From: CAIOHW01 sp964432565
GTDB lineage: Bacteria > Bdellovibrionota > UBA1018
Assembly (NCBI GenBank): GCA_964432565.1
Contig: CAYSOA010000022.1
Location: 1 to 37,230 of the forward strand
Length of the DNA stretch: 37,230 nt
Direction: 5' to 3'
In this document: positions 7,632-15,099 of the stretch, in pieces
Position numbering within the stretch: position 1 is the first letter of the stretch
Layout: every line of letters starts with the position of its first letter
Program-made: the position numbers and the translations under genes
The notes under the pieces: generated by a model
Database searches by the model: none
The model's input: only the letters and a program-made list of their open reading frames with translations
What the model was told of the DNA's origin: nothing

Positions 7632-8412
7632 TCGAGGGGGCTCGTTTGCGGATCCAGAGTAGTCCGCGGTTCTTGCCGGAGACCTTGTCGGGCGTATTCA
7701 TGGCTCGAATCAGCGCGCTTTCACTGACCCAGTACGGTTCGTAGTACTGCCGGTCGGGATCGAGCACCAAGACCTTGCGCTTTGTGGCGTCGTAGGAGGC
7801 AATGGGCGCCAGATGTCCCACAGCACCCTCAGGGTCGCCCGTCAGGATGTTCTGCAGGAAGTTGATCATGATGAAGTTTCGGTCGGACTTCTCATTCTCG
7901 AGCAGAAGCTGATGCAGACGATCCGCAAACTTCGCAGATCCTTCAGCGTGGATGGCTTCCACGCTCCAGCCCTGAAGGCCATGGCGGGCGAGGGCCTGGG
8001 TCAGATACCCCTGCAATTCACTGAGAGTAGTTCCCCCTCCCATTCGTCCGACGGCGCGTTTCCAGCGGGGAATTCCCGTTCGCTCAAGAACCGAGTTCTG
8101 ATTGAGGTGCTCCATCGTGGAGGTCGGGTCTTCAGAGGCTCTGATGCCGTTCAGGATCATGGTGGCACTGGCGATCGAGCAGGCGCTGCCCGTCTGTTGC
8201 CGGACGTAGTGAGGCATCAGAGCCCAAAAGTCCGGTGAGGAGTGATTCCTGATCCATTCATGGTCCCGGTACAGTCGAGTGGCTTCGGGACCATATTTGG
8301 GATGGGTTCTGGTTTCGGCCTCTGATTTTGTCGTCACGGCGCTCAGGGAAAGCGTCATGGCGAGAGGGAAGATCGACACCCAGCTGTTCAGTCTTGCAGT
8401 CATCCAGAGCAT
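7597..8412 (-). CDS. Phytochelatin synthase-like cysteine transpeptidase/peptidase
   Basis: A papain-fold protein of the phytochelatin synthase family (271 residues, the size of short bacterial members). The triad is visible in the expected order. Cys78 lies in QQTGSACSIASATMILN. His200 starts GHLAPIASYD and Asp218 lies in KVLVLDPDR, followed by YEPYWV, which matches the Tyr-x-Pro-x-Trp-Val of plant enzymes. Bacterial members mainly cleave the glycine from glutathione or act as transpeptidases. The N-terminus (about residues 4-32) looks like a signal peptide ending near SEA, so a periplasmic location is likely. It lies 56 bp downstream of rlmH on the same strand and may be read from that operon. 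A role in thiol or metal handling beside the persulfide genes is inferred. Confidence 0.83.
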   Translation of the reverse strand: MLWMTARLNSWVSIFPLAMTLSLSAVTTKSEAETRTHPKYGPEATRLYRDHEWIRNHSSPDFWALMPHYVRQQTGSACSIASATMILNGIRASEDPTSTMEHLNQNSVLERTGIPRWKRAVGRMGGGTTLSELQGYLTQALARHGLQGWSVEAIHAEGSAKFADRLHQLLLENEKSDRNFIMINFLQNILTGDPEGAVGHLAPIASYDATKRKVLVLDPDRQYYEPYWVSESALIRAMNTPDKVSGKNRGLLWIRKRAPSIKDEKPAPAPR

Positions 8413-8468
8413 GAGAGCAGTCTCTGCTCAGCGCGGCCCGCTCTGCAAGGGCGATTCAACCCGCTGGC

Positions 8469-8978
8469 CTATCCTTCGACGTGATAGGGGTGCCCTGCCA
8501 GCAGACTGGTGCAGCGAAAGAGCTGCTCGAAGACGATGACGCGCGCCAGTTCGTGAGGGAGCGTCTGGGGGCCAAGTGACAGGACGCCCCGTGCCTTCCG
8601 TTTCAGTTCAGGAGAAAATCCCAGTGAGCTTCCGAGTGCGAGGGCAACCCGTGTCAGCCCTTCGCCTCGCCACGTGGCGACGAGCTGCGCCCACTCTTCA
8701 GTGCGCATGGCCTTGCCCCCTTCGTCCAGCAGGTAAAGAGCCGACCGCTCGCTTCCGGCTTTCGCGGTGCTTGTAAGTCCGAGCGTCGAAAGGAGCAGTG
8801 TGGATTCCTTCTCCTGCACCAGGACACGAGTGGCGGCACTCTTGTCGGCCACAGGCAGAGGCTTGAGCTCCCGTTCGTGGATGTCGACAAATTTTGAAGC
8901 GAGCTTCAGATAATGGTCTGCCGCTTCGCGAAGGCCCGGCCCGCGAAGCTTACCGAATGCGGCAACCTCGATGCGCAC
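8469..8978 (-). CDS. rlmH: 23S rRNA pseudouridine-1915 N3-methyltransferase
   Basis: A SPOUT-class methyltransferase that modifies pseudouridine 1915 in helix 69 of 23S rRNA within the assembled ribosome. The 169-residue product is slightly longer than E. coli RlmH (155). It shows LLDEGGKAM in the middle, ALGSSLGFS as part of the trefoil-knot SAM site, and the closing block LSLGPQTLPHELARVIVFEQ with PYH near the C-terminus. It ends PYHVEG instead of the usual PYHR-type end. The start codon is GTG. It lies 17 bp after rsfS, in a conserved order. Confidence 0.95.
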   Translation of the reverse strand: MRIEVAAFGKLRGPGLREAADHYLKLASKFVDIHERELKPLPVADKSAATRVLVQEKESTLLLSTLGLTSTAKAGSERSALYLLDEGGKAMRTEEWAQLVATWRGEGLTRVALALGSSLGFSPELKRKARGVLSLGPQTLPHELARVIVFEQLFRCTSLLAGHPYHVEG

Positions 8979-8995
8979 TGCGGTGCCCCGGACTC

Positions 8996-9433
8996 TTAGT
9001 TGAGACTGCCCGGTGCCACGCCGTAGAGTTCAGCGGGAATCGCAATGCGCGGAGCGTCTGCCCAGAGTCCTTCGAGGTCGTAATAGTCGCGAAGGGCGTC
9101 CTGGAAGATGTGGACGACCACATCGCCGAAATCCATCAACACCCATCGACCGTCGGAGAAGCCCTCGAAGTTCACCAGCTCGGCGTTCTGAGATTCCAGG
9201 TGCTGCTCGACGGAGCTCGCAATGGCCTGCACCTGACGGTCGGAAGTTCCACTGCAGATGACGAAAAAATCGGTGAAGCCAGAAAGTCGGGTGAGGTCGA
9301 GGATCTTGACGTTCTCGGCGTTCTTTTCGAGGGCGGCACGTGCGCACTCGAGGGCCCGAGTGCGGGATGCCTGATTTGAGGCGTTCTGGGGGGACGAGGC
9401 CTGAGTTTCAGAGGTCATGACTTCCGGTACCAT
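8996..9433 (-). CDS. rsfS: Ribosome silencing factor RsfS
   Basis: Binds ribosomal protein L14 and blocks subunit joining when nutrients are scarce. The 145-residue product has an extra 20-25 residue polar N-terminus before the core. The core shows LDLTRLSGFTDFFVICSGTS, the family hallmark, then GRWVLMDFGDVVVHIF and YYDLEGLWADAP. The gene overlaps the end of nadD by 26 bp. The start at 9433 has AAGGAG 10 bp upstream, inside nadD; an alternative ATG at 9418 would give a 4-residue overlap and is also possible. Confidence 0.95.
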   Translation of the reverse strand: MVPEVMTSETQASSPQNASNQASRTRALECARAALEKNAENVKILDLTRLSGFTDFFVICSGTSDRQVQAIASSVEQHLESQNAELVNFEGFSDGRWVLMDFGDVVVHIFQDALRDYYDLEGLWADAPRIAIPAELYGVAPGSLN

Positions 9434-10139
9434 ACAGCTTTTTCTCCTTCAAATATTGGGCGACGGCCGGCTGCAGCCAACCGTTGGTCACGGTGGTCAA
9501 GGGGGCGCCGATTCTGGCCAGTTCCTCGCGTATCCGAGTCGACGAGACTTCGGGGGCTTCGGTGGGGATTACTTCCACGGTGATCCGCTTTCCGCCCGAC
9601 AGGTCGGGATGAACGGTCCAGATTTGTTTGCCCCGTCCTGGCTCCGGCCGTAGAAGACCTGACGCTTCGAATTCGTTCAGTTTTCGAAAAACGGCATCCG
9701 GACTGTGGCCTTCGCCGCGTCTCAGGAGAATCAGCCAGTGGCATTGTCCCAAGAGCTCAGGAAAGCGCGACCAGTTTTCCAGTGCCAGAACCTGATCGGC
9801 CCCAATGATCCAGAGTGGCTCGGCGCCGTGAAGTTCGGTGTGAAGTGCTTCGAGGACTGCCCAAGTCGTGGTTTTCTGTCCGGGATGACGGGAGGCGAGC
9901 GCGATTTCGGTGTCGAGAACCTTGACGTCGTCCAGTCCGTTGAAGGCGAGGCGGGTCATTTCCAGTCTCTCGAGGGCCGATGCCGAGGTCTGCTTCCAGG
10001 GAGGATTTCCGGATGGCAGGACCCAGACGCGATCGATGCCGGGGTGGTGAAAAAGTCCCTCGACCGCAAGCCGATGACCGAGATGAGGCGGGTCAAAGCT
10101 TCCCCCGAAAATAGCGATTCGAGCATTTCGGCGAGACAC
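9408..10139 (-). CDS. nadD: Nicotinate-nucleotide adenylyltransferase
   Basis: Adenylates nicotinate mononucleotide to deamido-NAD in NAD synthesis. GGSFDPPHLGH (12-22) is the nucleotidyltransferase signature with the His-x-Gly-His motif, and VSSTRIREEL near residue 210 is the second ATP-binding motif (ISSTxIR). WIIGADQ lies in between, as expected. The 243-residue length is normal to slightly long. It starts 2 bp after the obgE stop, and its 3' end overlaps rsfS, so the three genes are almost certainly one transcript. Confidence 0.96.
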   Translation of the reverse strand: MSRRNARIAIFGGSFDPPHLGHRLAVEGLFHHPGIDRVWVLPSGNPPWKQTSASALERLEMTRLAFNGLDDVKVLDTEIALASRHPGQKTTTWAVLEALHTELHGAEPLWIIGADQVLALENWSRFPELLGQCHWLILLRRGEGHSPDAVFRKLNEFEASGLLRPEPGRGKQIWTVHPDLSGGKRITVEVIPTEAPEVSSTRIREELARIGAPLTTVTNGWLQPAVAQYLKEKKLYGTGSHDL

Positions 10140-10141
10140 GG

Positions 10142-11296
10142 TCAGCGCAGCCCTTCGTCGTCCGGAAGCTTAACTGCGGTATGCGCGCCCTTATGGAGGG
10201 TTTTCTCCTGCTCCCAGCCCTCCTGAATCAGCGAAAAAACGCTCTGAAGCAGTTCGGGAATTCCGCGTCCGGAGACGCCCGACAGGATGTACGGTTCACC
10301 GTCCACGGGGCTCACGCCTCGAATCGAGGCCAGGCGGCGGCGCAAAGTCAGGCGCGCCTTTTCGACGATTTCAGGGTCGCTCTCGAATAGATCCACCTTG
10401 TTGATCGCGACGATCTCGGGCTTGTGAAGCAGAGCTTCATTGAAGAGTCCCAGCTCGTTTCGGATGGTCTGGTACCGCGCAACGACCTGCTCGACGGCGT
10501 TGTTGATATTTTCCTGTAGGTCGCCGGGTTTGGTGACATCTTCGAGCAGCTTGGTTCCATCGAGAAGGTGAATGAAAACTCGCGTGCGTTCGATGTGCTT
10601 GAGAAAGCGATGACCGAGGCCCATGCCTCGGTGCGCGCCTTCGATGAGGCCGGGAATGTCAGCCACGACAAAGCTCTTGTAGTCGGGCATCGAGACGACA
10701 CCGAGATTAGGTGTCAGAGTGGTGAAGGCATAGTCGGCAATCTTGGGGCGGGCAGCACTGATTCTCGAAATCAGCGTGGATTTTCCGGCGTTCGGAAAGC
10801 CCAGGATGGCCGCATCCGCGAGTAGCTTGAGCTCCAGCGTGACTTCCCTGAACTCACCCTCCTCACCAGGTTGGGCAAACTTCGGGGCTTGAAAGGTCGA
10901 TGAAACGAAGAAAGCGTTTCCTTTTCCTCCGCGTCCGCCCTTGCAGGCGACCCACCTTTGATTCTCGTCGAGAAATTCCACCAGTTCTTCACCTGAGTCG
11001 GCGTCACGAACAATGGTGCCCACCGGAACTCGAATCTCGATATCCTCTCCGTCGCGCCCCGTTTTGTTGCTGCCACTGCCATGAATGCCGTTGCCAGCGC
11101 GGTACTCGCGCTTGAAGCGAAAGTCCTGAAGTGTCGTGAGCTGGGCGGTGGCGACCAGAATCAGGTCTCCACCCTTGCCCCCGTCACCGCCATCAGGCCC
11201 TCCGCGCGGGGCGAAGGTCTCGCGGCGAAAGCTGACCGATCCGGGACCACCCCGGCCGGCAGAGAGCTTGATCTTGGCTTCATCGATAAAACGCAT
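10142..11296 (-). CDS. obgE: Obg-family GTPase ObgE/CgtA
   Basis: An essential GTPase that acts in 50S subunit assembly and growth control. The 384-residue product has the glycine-rich Obg fold (1-158, with GRGGPGS and RGGPDGGDGGKGG). The G domain follows, with P-loop GFPNAGKS (166-173), DIPGLIEGAH (213-222) and NKVD. A short C-terminal tail lacks a long acidic extension. The start at ATG 11296 gives the canonical MRFIDEAKIKL. An in-frame ATG at 11380 is rejected because it lies inside the terminator hairpin after rpmA. The upstream AGG is a weak ribosome-binding site. It heads the obgE-nadD-rsfS-rlmH run. Confidence 0.96.
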   Translation of the reverse strand: MRFIDEAKIKLSAGRGGPGSVSFRRETFAPRGGPDGGDGGKGGDLILVATAQLTTLQDFRFKREYRAGNGIHGSGSNKTGRDGEDIEIRVPVGTIVRDADSGEELVEFLDENQRWVACKGGRGGKGNAFFVSSTFQAPKFAQPGEEGEFREVTLELKLLADAAILGFPNAGKSTLISRISAARPKIADYAFTTLTPNLGVVSMPDYKSFVVADIPGLIEGAHRGMGLGHRFLKHIERTRVFIHLLDGTKLLEDVTKPGDLQENINNAVEQVVARYQTIRNELGLFNEALLHKPEIVAINKVDLFESDPEIVEKARLTLRRRLASIRGVSPVDGEPYILSGVSGRGIPELLQSVFSLIQEGWEQEKTLHKGAHTAVKLPDDEGLR

Positions 11297-11359
11297 GGAT
11301 GGCCTGATACCTAGCAGAGGTGACGCACCGAAGCACGATCTCTTTGGTGGCTTGAAAGA

Positions 11360-11393
11360 CAAGAAGCCGACCTCTTCCAAGGTCGGCTTCTTG
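11360..11393 (-). terminator. Intrinsic terminator after rplU-rpmA
   Basis: CAAGAAGCCGACC (11360-11372) and GGTCGGCTTCTTG (11381-11393) form a perfect 13-bp stem with an 8-nt loop. On the minus strand the hairpin begins 30 bp after the rpmA stop and is followed by TCTTTC, a modest U-rich tract. It would end the ribosomal protein transcript or set its ratio to obgE, which lies 64 bp further on. Confidence 0.8.
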
Positions 11394-11423
11394 ATGATGT
11401 ACGCGATGGATCCAGTGCCTGAA

Positions 11424-11681
11424 TCAGGCGGCCGGATAAACCGAAATCTTCTTGCGAGTCTTGTCGTGGCGCTCGAACTTCACGACGCCGTCGATCATCG
11501 CGTAGATCGTGTAGTCGCGTCCAAGACCCACGTTGCGACCCGGATGGAACTGGGTTCCCGTCTGGCGAACCAGAATTTCACCGGTACGAACGACCTGTCC
11601 GCCGTAGCGCTTCACGCCACGCATCTTGGGATTGGAGTCGCGACCGTTCTTGGAACTACCGCCTGCTTTTTTATGTGCCAT
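11424..11681 (-). CDS. rpmA: 50S ribosomal protein L27
   Basis: Ribosomal protein L27, whose N-terminus reaches towards the peptidyl transferase centre. The 85 residues begin MAHKKAGGSSKNGRDS and continue with KRYGGQ and RQTGTQFHPG, the textbook L27 pattern. There is no N-terminal extension of the kind processed in Firmicutes. It lies 53 bp downstream of rplU, and a strong hairpin follows it. Confidence 0.98.
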   Translation of the reverse strand: MAHKKAGGSSKNGRDSNPKMRGVKRYGGQVVRTGEILVRQTGTQFHPGRNVGLGRDYTIYAMIDGVVKFERHDKTRKKISVYPAA

Positions 11682-11734
11682 GGTTCATCACCTCAGCTCG
11701 TTTCCCTCGGGGGAATACGAGGAACGATTAATGG

Positions 11735-12277
11735 TTACTTCGAAGCCTTGCTCTTGCTGGTTGACTTCTTGGTCGTCTTCGCCGCTGTCGTGGTCTTGGC
11801 AGCGGTCCCCTTTGCCTTGACGGCAGCGGAGAGGCGCTTGCGCGATCCGAGCGTCTTCGGGGTCTTGGCCAAGCCCTTGGGCTTCAGCGGGTTGGAGAAC
11901 TTGGCAAGCTTGGCCGCCTTGTCGGTCTCGGAGAGAACGACCTCTTCGCCGGCTCCGTTGGAGACCTGGGTGATCAAAAGCTGGGTCAGCTCCTGACGGT
12001 GTCCCTGCGTGCGGCGATACTGCTTGCGGCGCTTCATCTTGACGATGAGCACTTTTTCTCCACGGCCCTGTGCCAGCACTTCAGCTTCCACTGCGGCGCC
12101 TTCCAGGTAGGGCTTTCCGAGCCAGATCTGCGCGCTTTCAGCGGCGCCCTTGCTTGCGAAAAGAATCTTGTCGAACTTGATCTTAGAACCCTTGTCGCCC
12201 TCGAGCTTCTCGACCTGAATCAGGTCTCCGGGCGCGACTCGGTACTGTTTTCCACCGGTTTCAATGACTGCGTACAT
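11735..12277 (-). CDS. rplU: 50S ribosomal protein L21 with a basic C-terminal extension
   Basis: Ribosomal protein L21, which binds 23S rRNA. The start at ATG 12277 gives the canonical MYAVIETGGKQYRV. A longer in-frame start at 12412 adds 45 low-complexity residues and overlaps the upstream gene, so it is rejected. The core (about 1-103) ends in KMKRRKQYRRTQGHRQ and LTQLLI, as in other L21 proteins. Then comes a tail of about 75 residues rich in Lys, Ala, Thr and Ser (AAKTTTAAKTTKKSTSKSK). E. coli L21 has only 103 residues; tails like this occur in some lineages and resemble histone-like basic tails. The ribosome-binding site is weak. The 97 bp upstream must hold the promoter, but I cannot assign it firmly. 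Confidence 0.96.
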   Translation of the reverse strand: MYAVIETGGKQYRVAPGDLIQVEKLEGDKGSKIKFDKILFASKGAAESAQIWLGKPYLEGAAVEAEVLAQGRGEKVLIVKMKRRKQYRRTQGHRQELTQLLITQVSNGAGEEVVLSETDKAAKLAKFSNPLKPKGLAKTPKTLGSRKRLSAAVKAKGTAAKTTTAAKTTKKSTSKSKASK

Positions 12278-12374
12278 AGGTGGTGCAACTTGCCCGAACG
12301 GTATGGGGCTGTCAAGAATCAAGCTGTAAAATTCATCAAGATTTCGCCATCCCGGGGGAGGAGCCACGGGGGGC

Positions 12375-13754
12375 TTATTTTCCGCACTCCCGGAGGATTT
12401 TGGTCTGCGCACGTCTGGCTTCCTCGATCAGGGCACTCTCATCAATCGTACGAACCCGGCCGTTGGAGTAGAGGAGCCTGCCGTCCACCCAGGTCGACTC
12501 GACGTGTGCCGGCTGCGCCGAGTAGACCAGCGAGGAAACGATTCGCTCGGCCAGATCCGAGGGCTTTGAAGCCGAGGGGGCCAGATTTGCGGGGCGGCTC
12601 AGGTTGACGAGGGCCAGGTCGGCGCGCTTTCCAACCTCAATCGAGCCGATTTGATCGAACCATTGAAGGGCCAGCGCCCCTTCGCGGGTCGCCATGTCGA
12701 GTGCTTCCTGGGCTCGCATGCTTCGAGGACCGTTTCCGGGCTTCTGTATGAGCGCGGCGAGACGCATTTCCTGAAAGGCATTCAGGTTGTTATTGCAGGG
12801 AGCTCCGTCGGCGCCGAGTGCCACCCGAATCCCTTTTTCGCGCATCTCGGGAACCCTGGCGATGCCTGATGCGAGCTTGAGGTTCGAGCTGGGGCAGTGG
12901 GCGACATTGGTTTTCGTGCGCTTGAGGATGCTCATTTCGTGGGGTTTGAGCCAGATGCAATGAGCCAGCACCAATCGTTCGCTGGCAAGGCCAAGCTGGT
13001 CGAGGTACTCGATATTTTCGCAGCCCACGAGCTTCTTGACGAGCTGAATCTCCTTCAGGTTTTCGCTGGCGTGAGTGTGGATGAGGGCTCCCTGTTCACG
13101 CGAGAGTCGGGCCACTTCCAGCAGCAGCTCCTCAGTACAGGAGACGACAAATCGGGGGGCGTAGGAGATTCGGATGCGATCGTTTTCGGCGCCATTCCAC
13201 TGGGCATGAAGAGAGCGGGCTTCCTGAAGGGCGTCGCGGGTCTTCTCGCGTAGGCCCGGAGGCGTGGTCTTGGGGTGATCCATCAGGCATTTTCCGACGC
13301 TGGCTCGAATTCCCGTCTCGCGAACGGCCTCGATGATCGTGCCCGTGTGGCGGACCGTACCCATATCGAGAAGGCAGGTCGTTCCGCCCGACAGCAGCTC
13401 GTGGATGCCCAGTAGGGCGCTAGTGCGAAGGGTAGACGGAGTGTGGGCCGCCTCGAAGACCCAGATGCGTTCTGAGAGCCAGTCGAGCAGTTCGAGGTCA
13501 TCGGCGAGGTTTCTGAAGAGAGTCTGGCAAAGATGGATGTGCGCCTGAACGAAGCCTGGAATCAAAGCCCTGCCACGCCCATCAATGATCGTTATTTTGG
13601 ATCGTGTCCGGGCTGGCGGCGAACCTCTGCGGATCTCGGCGATCGCGTTTCCCACGATGCGAACGCTACCCTTGAAGACGGATCGCCGTGAGTCCTGTGT
13701 GACGATCCAGGCGTCTTGAATCCACGTTTCTCGGGGGACAGGAGATCTCTTCAT
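12375..13754 (-). CDS. Metal-dependent amidohydrolase, probable 5'-deoxyadenosine/SAH/MTA-type deaminase
   Basis: An ATZ/TRZ-family (MtaD-like) amidohydrolase of 459 residues. PGFVQAHIHLCQTLF carries metal ligands His72 and His74. HTHASEN, LAHCIWL and the acidic GADGAPCNNNLN supply the remaining metal and catalytic residues. Segments such as RNLADDLELLDWL and DMGTVRHT resemble enzymes annotated as 5'-deoxyadenosine deaminases. That family deaminates S-adenosylhomocysteine, methylthioadenosine or 5'-deoxyadenosine, and exact specificity cannot be read from sequence. ATG 13754 overlaps the cdd stop by 4 bp (ATGA), placing it as the last gene of the nucleoside operon and suggesting a nucleoside substrate. 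A further upstream start at 13889 lies inside cdd and is rejected. Confidence 0.82.
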   Translation of the reverse strand: MKRSPVPRETWIQDAWIVTQDSRRSVFKGSVRIVGNAIAEIRRGSPPARTRSKITIIDGRGRALIPGFVQAHIHLCQTLFRNLADDLELLDWLSERIWVFEAAHTPSTLRTSALLGIHELLSGGTTCLLDMGTVRHTGTIIEAVRETGIRASVGKCLMDHPKTTPPGLREKTRDALQEARSLHAQWNGAENDRIRISYAPRFVVSCTEELLLEVARLSREQGALIHTHASENLKEIQLVKKLVGCENIEYLDQLGLASERLVLAHCIWLKPHEMSILKRTKTNVAHCPSSNLKLASGIARVPEMREKGIRVALGADGAPCNNNLNAFQEMRLAALIQKPGNGPRSMRAQEALDMATREGALALQWFDQIGSIEVGKRADLALVNLSRPANLAPSASKPSDLAERIVSSLVYSAQPAHVESTWVDGRLLYSNGRVRTIDESALIEEARRAQTKILRECGK

Positions 13755-14182
13755 GGTTTCTGGGTCAGATGTTCGGGTGTGAAGGCTCGTGGGAATATTT
13801 CTGCGAGCTTGAACGATTCGACGAGTCCCTCGAGATTGGCCGTGTGCAGGAGCGCGTCGGGACCGAACTCTGCAATCACCTGACGACACATTCCACAGGG
13901 AGGCCAGGGAGGGGTTGAATCGGTTACGACCAGAACTTCAAGGATTCGCGTTCTGCCTTCGCTGACGGCCTTTTGGATGGCGACGCGTTCAGCACAGACC
14001 GTTGCCCCGTATGAGGAGTTCTCGACATTGCAGCCGCCATAAAGCTTGCCGTCGGACATGCGAATCGCAGCGCCGACCTTGTGACCGCTGTAGGGAGAAT
14101 AGGACCGCCCGCGAGAGCGGAGTGCCAGTCGAAAAAGGGGCTCAAGGCGGGCAGAAATCTTCTTCATGCGTGGTTTCTTCAT
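13751..14182 (-). CDS. cdd: Cytidine deaminase
   Basis: Deaminates cytidine and deoxycytidine to the uridine forms. The 143-residue product is of the homotetrameric class. YSPYSGHKVGAA is the substrate segment, GGCNVENSSYG precedes the catalytic motif CAERVA (zinc cysteine and catalytic glutamate), and PPCGMCRQV gives the other two zinc cysteines. The ATG at 14182 overlaps the punA stop by 4 bp, and its own stop overlaps the amidohydrolase start. A second ATG at 14167 is a possible alternative start. Confidence 0.97.
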   Translation of the reverse strand: MKKPRMKKISARLEPLFRLALRSRGRSYSPYSGHKVGAAIRMSDGKLYGGCNVENSSYGATVCAERVAIQKAVSEGRTRILEVLVVTDSTPPWPPCGMCRQVIAEFGPDALLHTANLEGLVESFKLAEIFPRAFTPEHLTQKP

Positions 14183-15036
14183 GTCGTCGCTCCTTTGGTT
14201 CGCGCAAGTCGGGGAACCACATTTTCGATGAGCTTGCAGAGCTTGCCCGCCGCCAATCGGCTGTTGCGAAGGACGTCCTGATGGTTCAGGCGCGCGCCCG
14301 AGAGTCCGGCAGCCAGATTCGTGATGCAGCTTACTCCGGCCACGCGAACGCCGAGATGGTTCGCAGCGATCGCTTCGGGAATCGTTGACATGCCGACCGC
14401 GTCGGCTCCCAGCACTCGCAGCATCCGAACTTCGGCGGGGGTTTCATAGGTCGGGCCGAGGACTCCTGCGTAAACCCCCCGGGTGATCGGGATGTCGAGC
14501 TGTCGCGCTGAGGATTCGAAAGCGTCCAGGCAGAGTCGGCTCCAGGCTTCGGAGAGGTCGGGAAACCGGGGGCCGAGCTCGGCCATATTGGGGCCCATCA
14601 GGGGATTGTCGGCCATCAGGTTGAGGTGGTCCTCGATGAGCATGAGGTCGCCAGGCCGGAATCGGGTATTCACGCCTCCGGCGGCGTTGGTCAGGATCAG
14701 CGAATGGATTCCGAGCGCACTGATCACCCGAGTGGGAAAAACGACCTCCTCCATCGGATAGCCTTCGTAGCGATGAAAGCGCCCCTGAAGAAGGACCGCC
14801 GGAACACCGGCGAGGCGCCCAAGAATCATCCGGCCCGAATGGCCTTCAATCGTGGTTCCGTGAAAGTGCGGGATGTCGGAATAGGGAATCGCAATCGTTT
14901 CGGAGAGCATTTCCGCCAGGGTTCCGAGCCCGGAACCAAGCACAATGCCAATTTCCGGCACCAGTGGCGTTTGAGCCTGAACTGCCTGCACGGAATCCTG
15001 GATGCGCTGGAACAATGTCGAAGCGGCAGAGGCCAT
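14179..15036 (-). CDS. punA: Purine-nucleoside phosphorylase (trimeric type)
   Basis: Splits purine nucleosides with phosphate to the base and (deoxy)ribose-1-phosphate. At 285 residues it is of the low-molecular-mass trimeric class. Motifs in order are GSGLG (phosphate site), GRFHRYEGY, TNAAGG, GPTYETPAE, MSTIPE and ITNLAAG. The ribose-1-phosphate it makes is the substrate of the phosphopentomutase in the same operon. A 63-bp gap separates it from the deoA stop. Confidence 0.96.
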   Translation of the reverse strand: MASAASTLFQRIQDSVQAVQAQTPLVPEIGIVLGSGLGTLAEMLSETIAIPYSDIPHFHGTTIEGHSGRMILGRLAGVPAVLLQGRFHRYEGYPMEEVVFPTRVISALGIHSLILTNAAGGVNTRFRPGDLMLIEDHLNLMADNPLMGPNMAELGPRFPDLSEAWSRLCLDAFESSARQLDIPITRGVYAGVLGPTYETPAEVRMLRVLGADAVGMSTIPEAIAANHLGVRVAGVSCITNLAAGLSGARLNHQDVLRNSRLAAGKLCKLIENVVPRLARTKGATT

Positions 15037-15099
15037 GGGCTTCAGACTATACGGCGCAAAACAGTGGCGTCAAAGCAAGTTTAGGCAGGCGCCATCGAC

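Noticed and set aside
11297..11380. Longer N-terminus for ObgE
   Set aside because: The 28 extra residues come from the terminator hairpin region; the canonical MRFIDEAKI start is at 11296.
12287..12315. TTGACA on the minus strand (12315-12310) as the rplU promoter
   Set aside because: No acceptable -10 follows at 16-18 bp, and the start site would fall at the rplU ATG.
12278..12412. Longer N-terminus for L21
   Set aside because: The extra 45 residues are low-complexity and overlap the amidohydrolase gene; MYAVIETGGKQY at 12277 is the canonical start.
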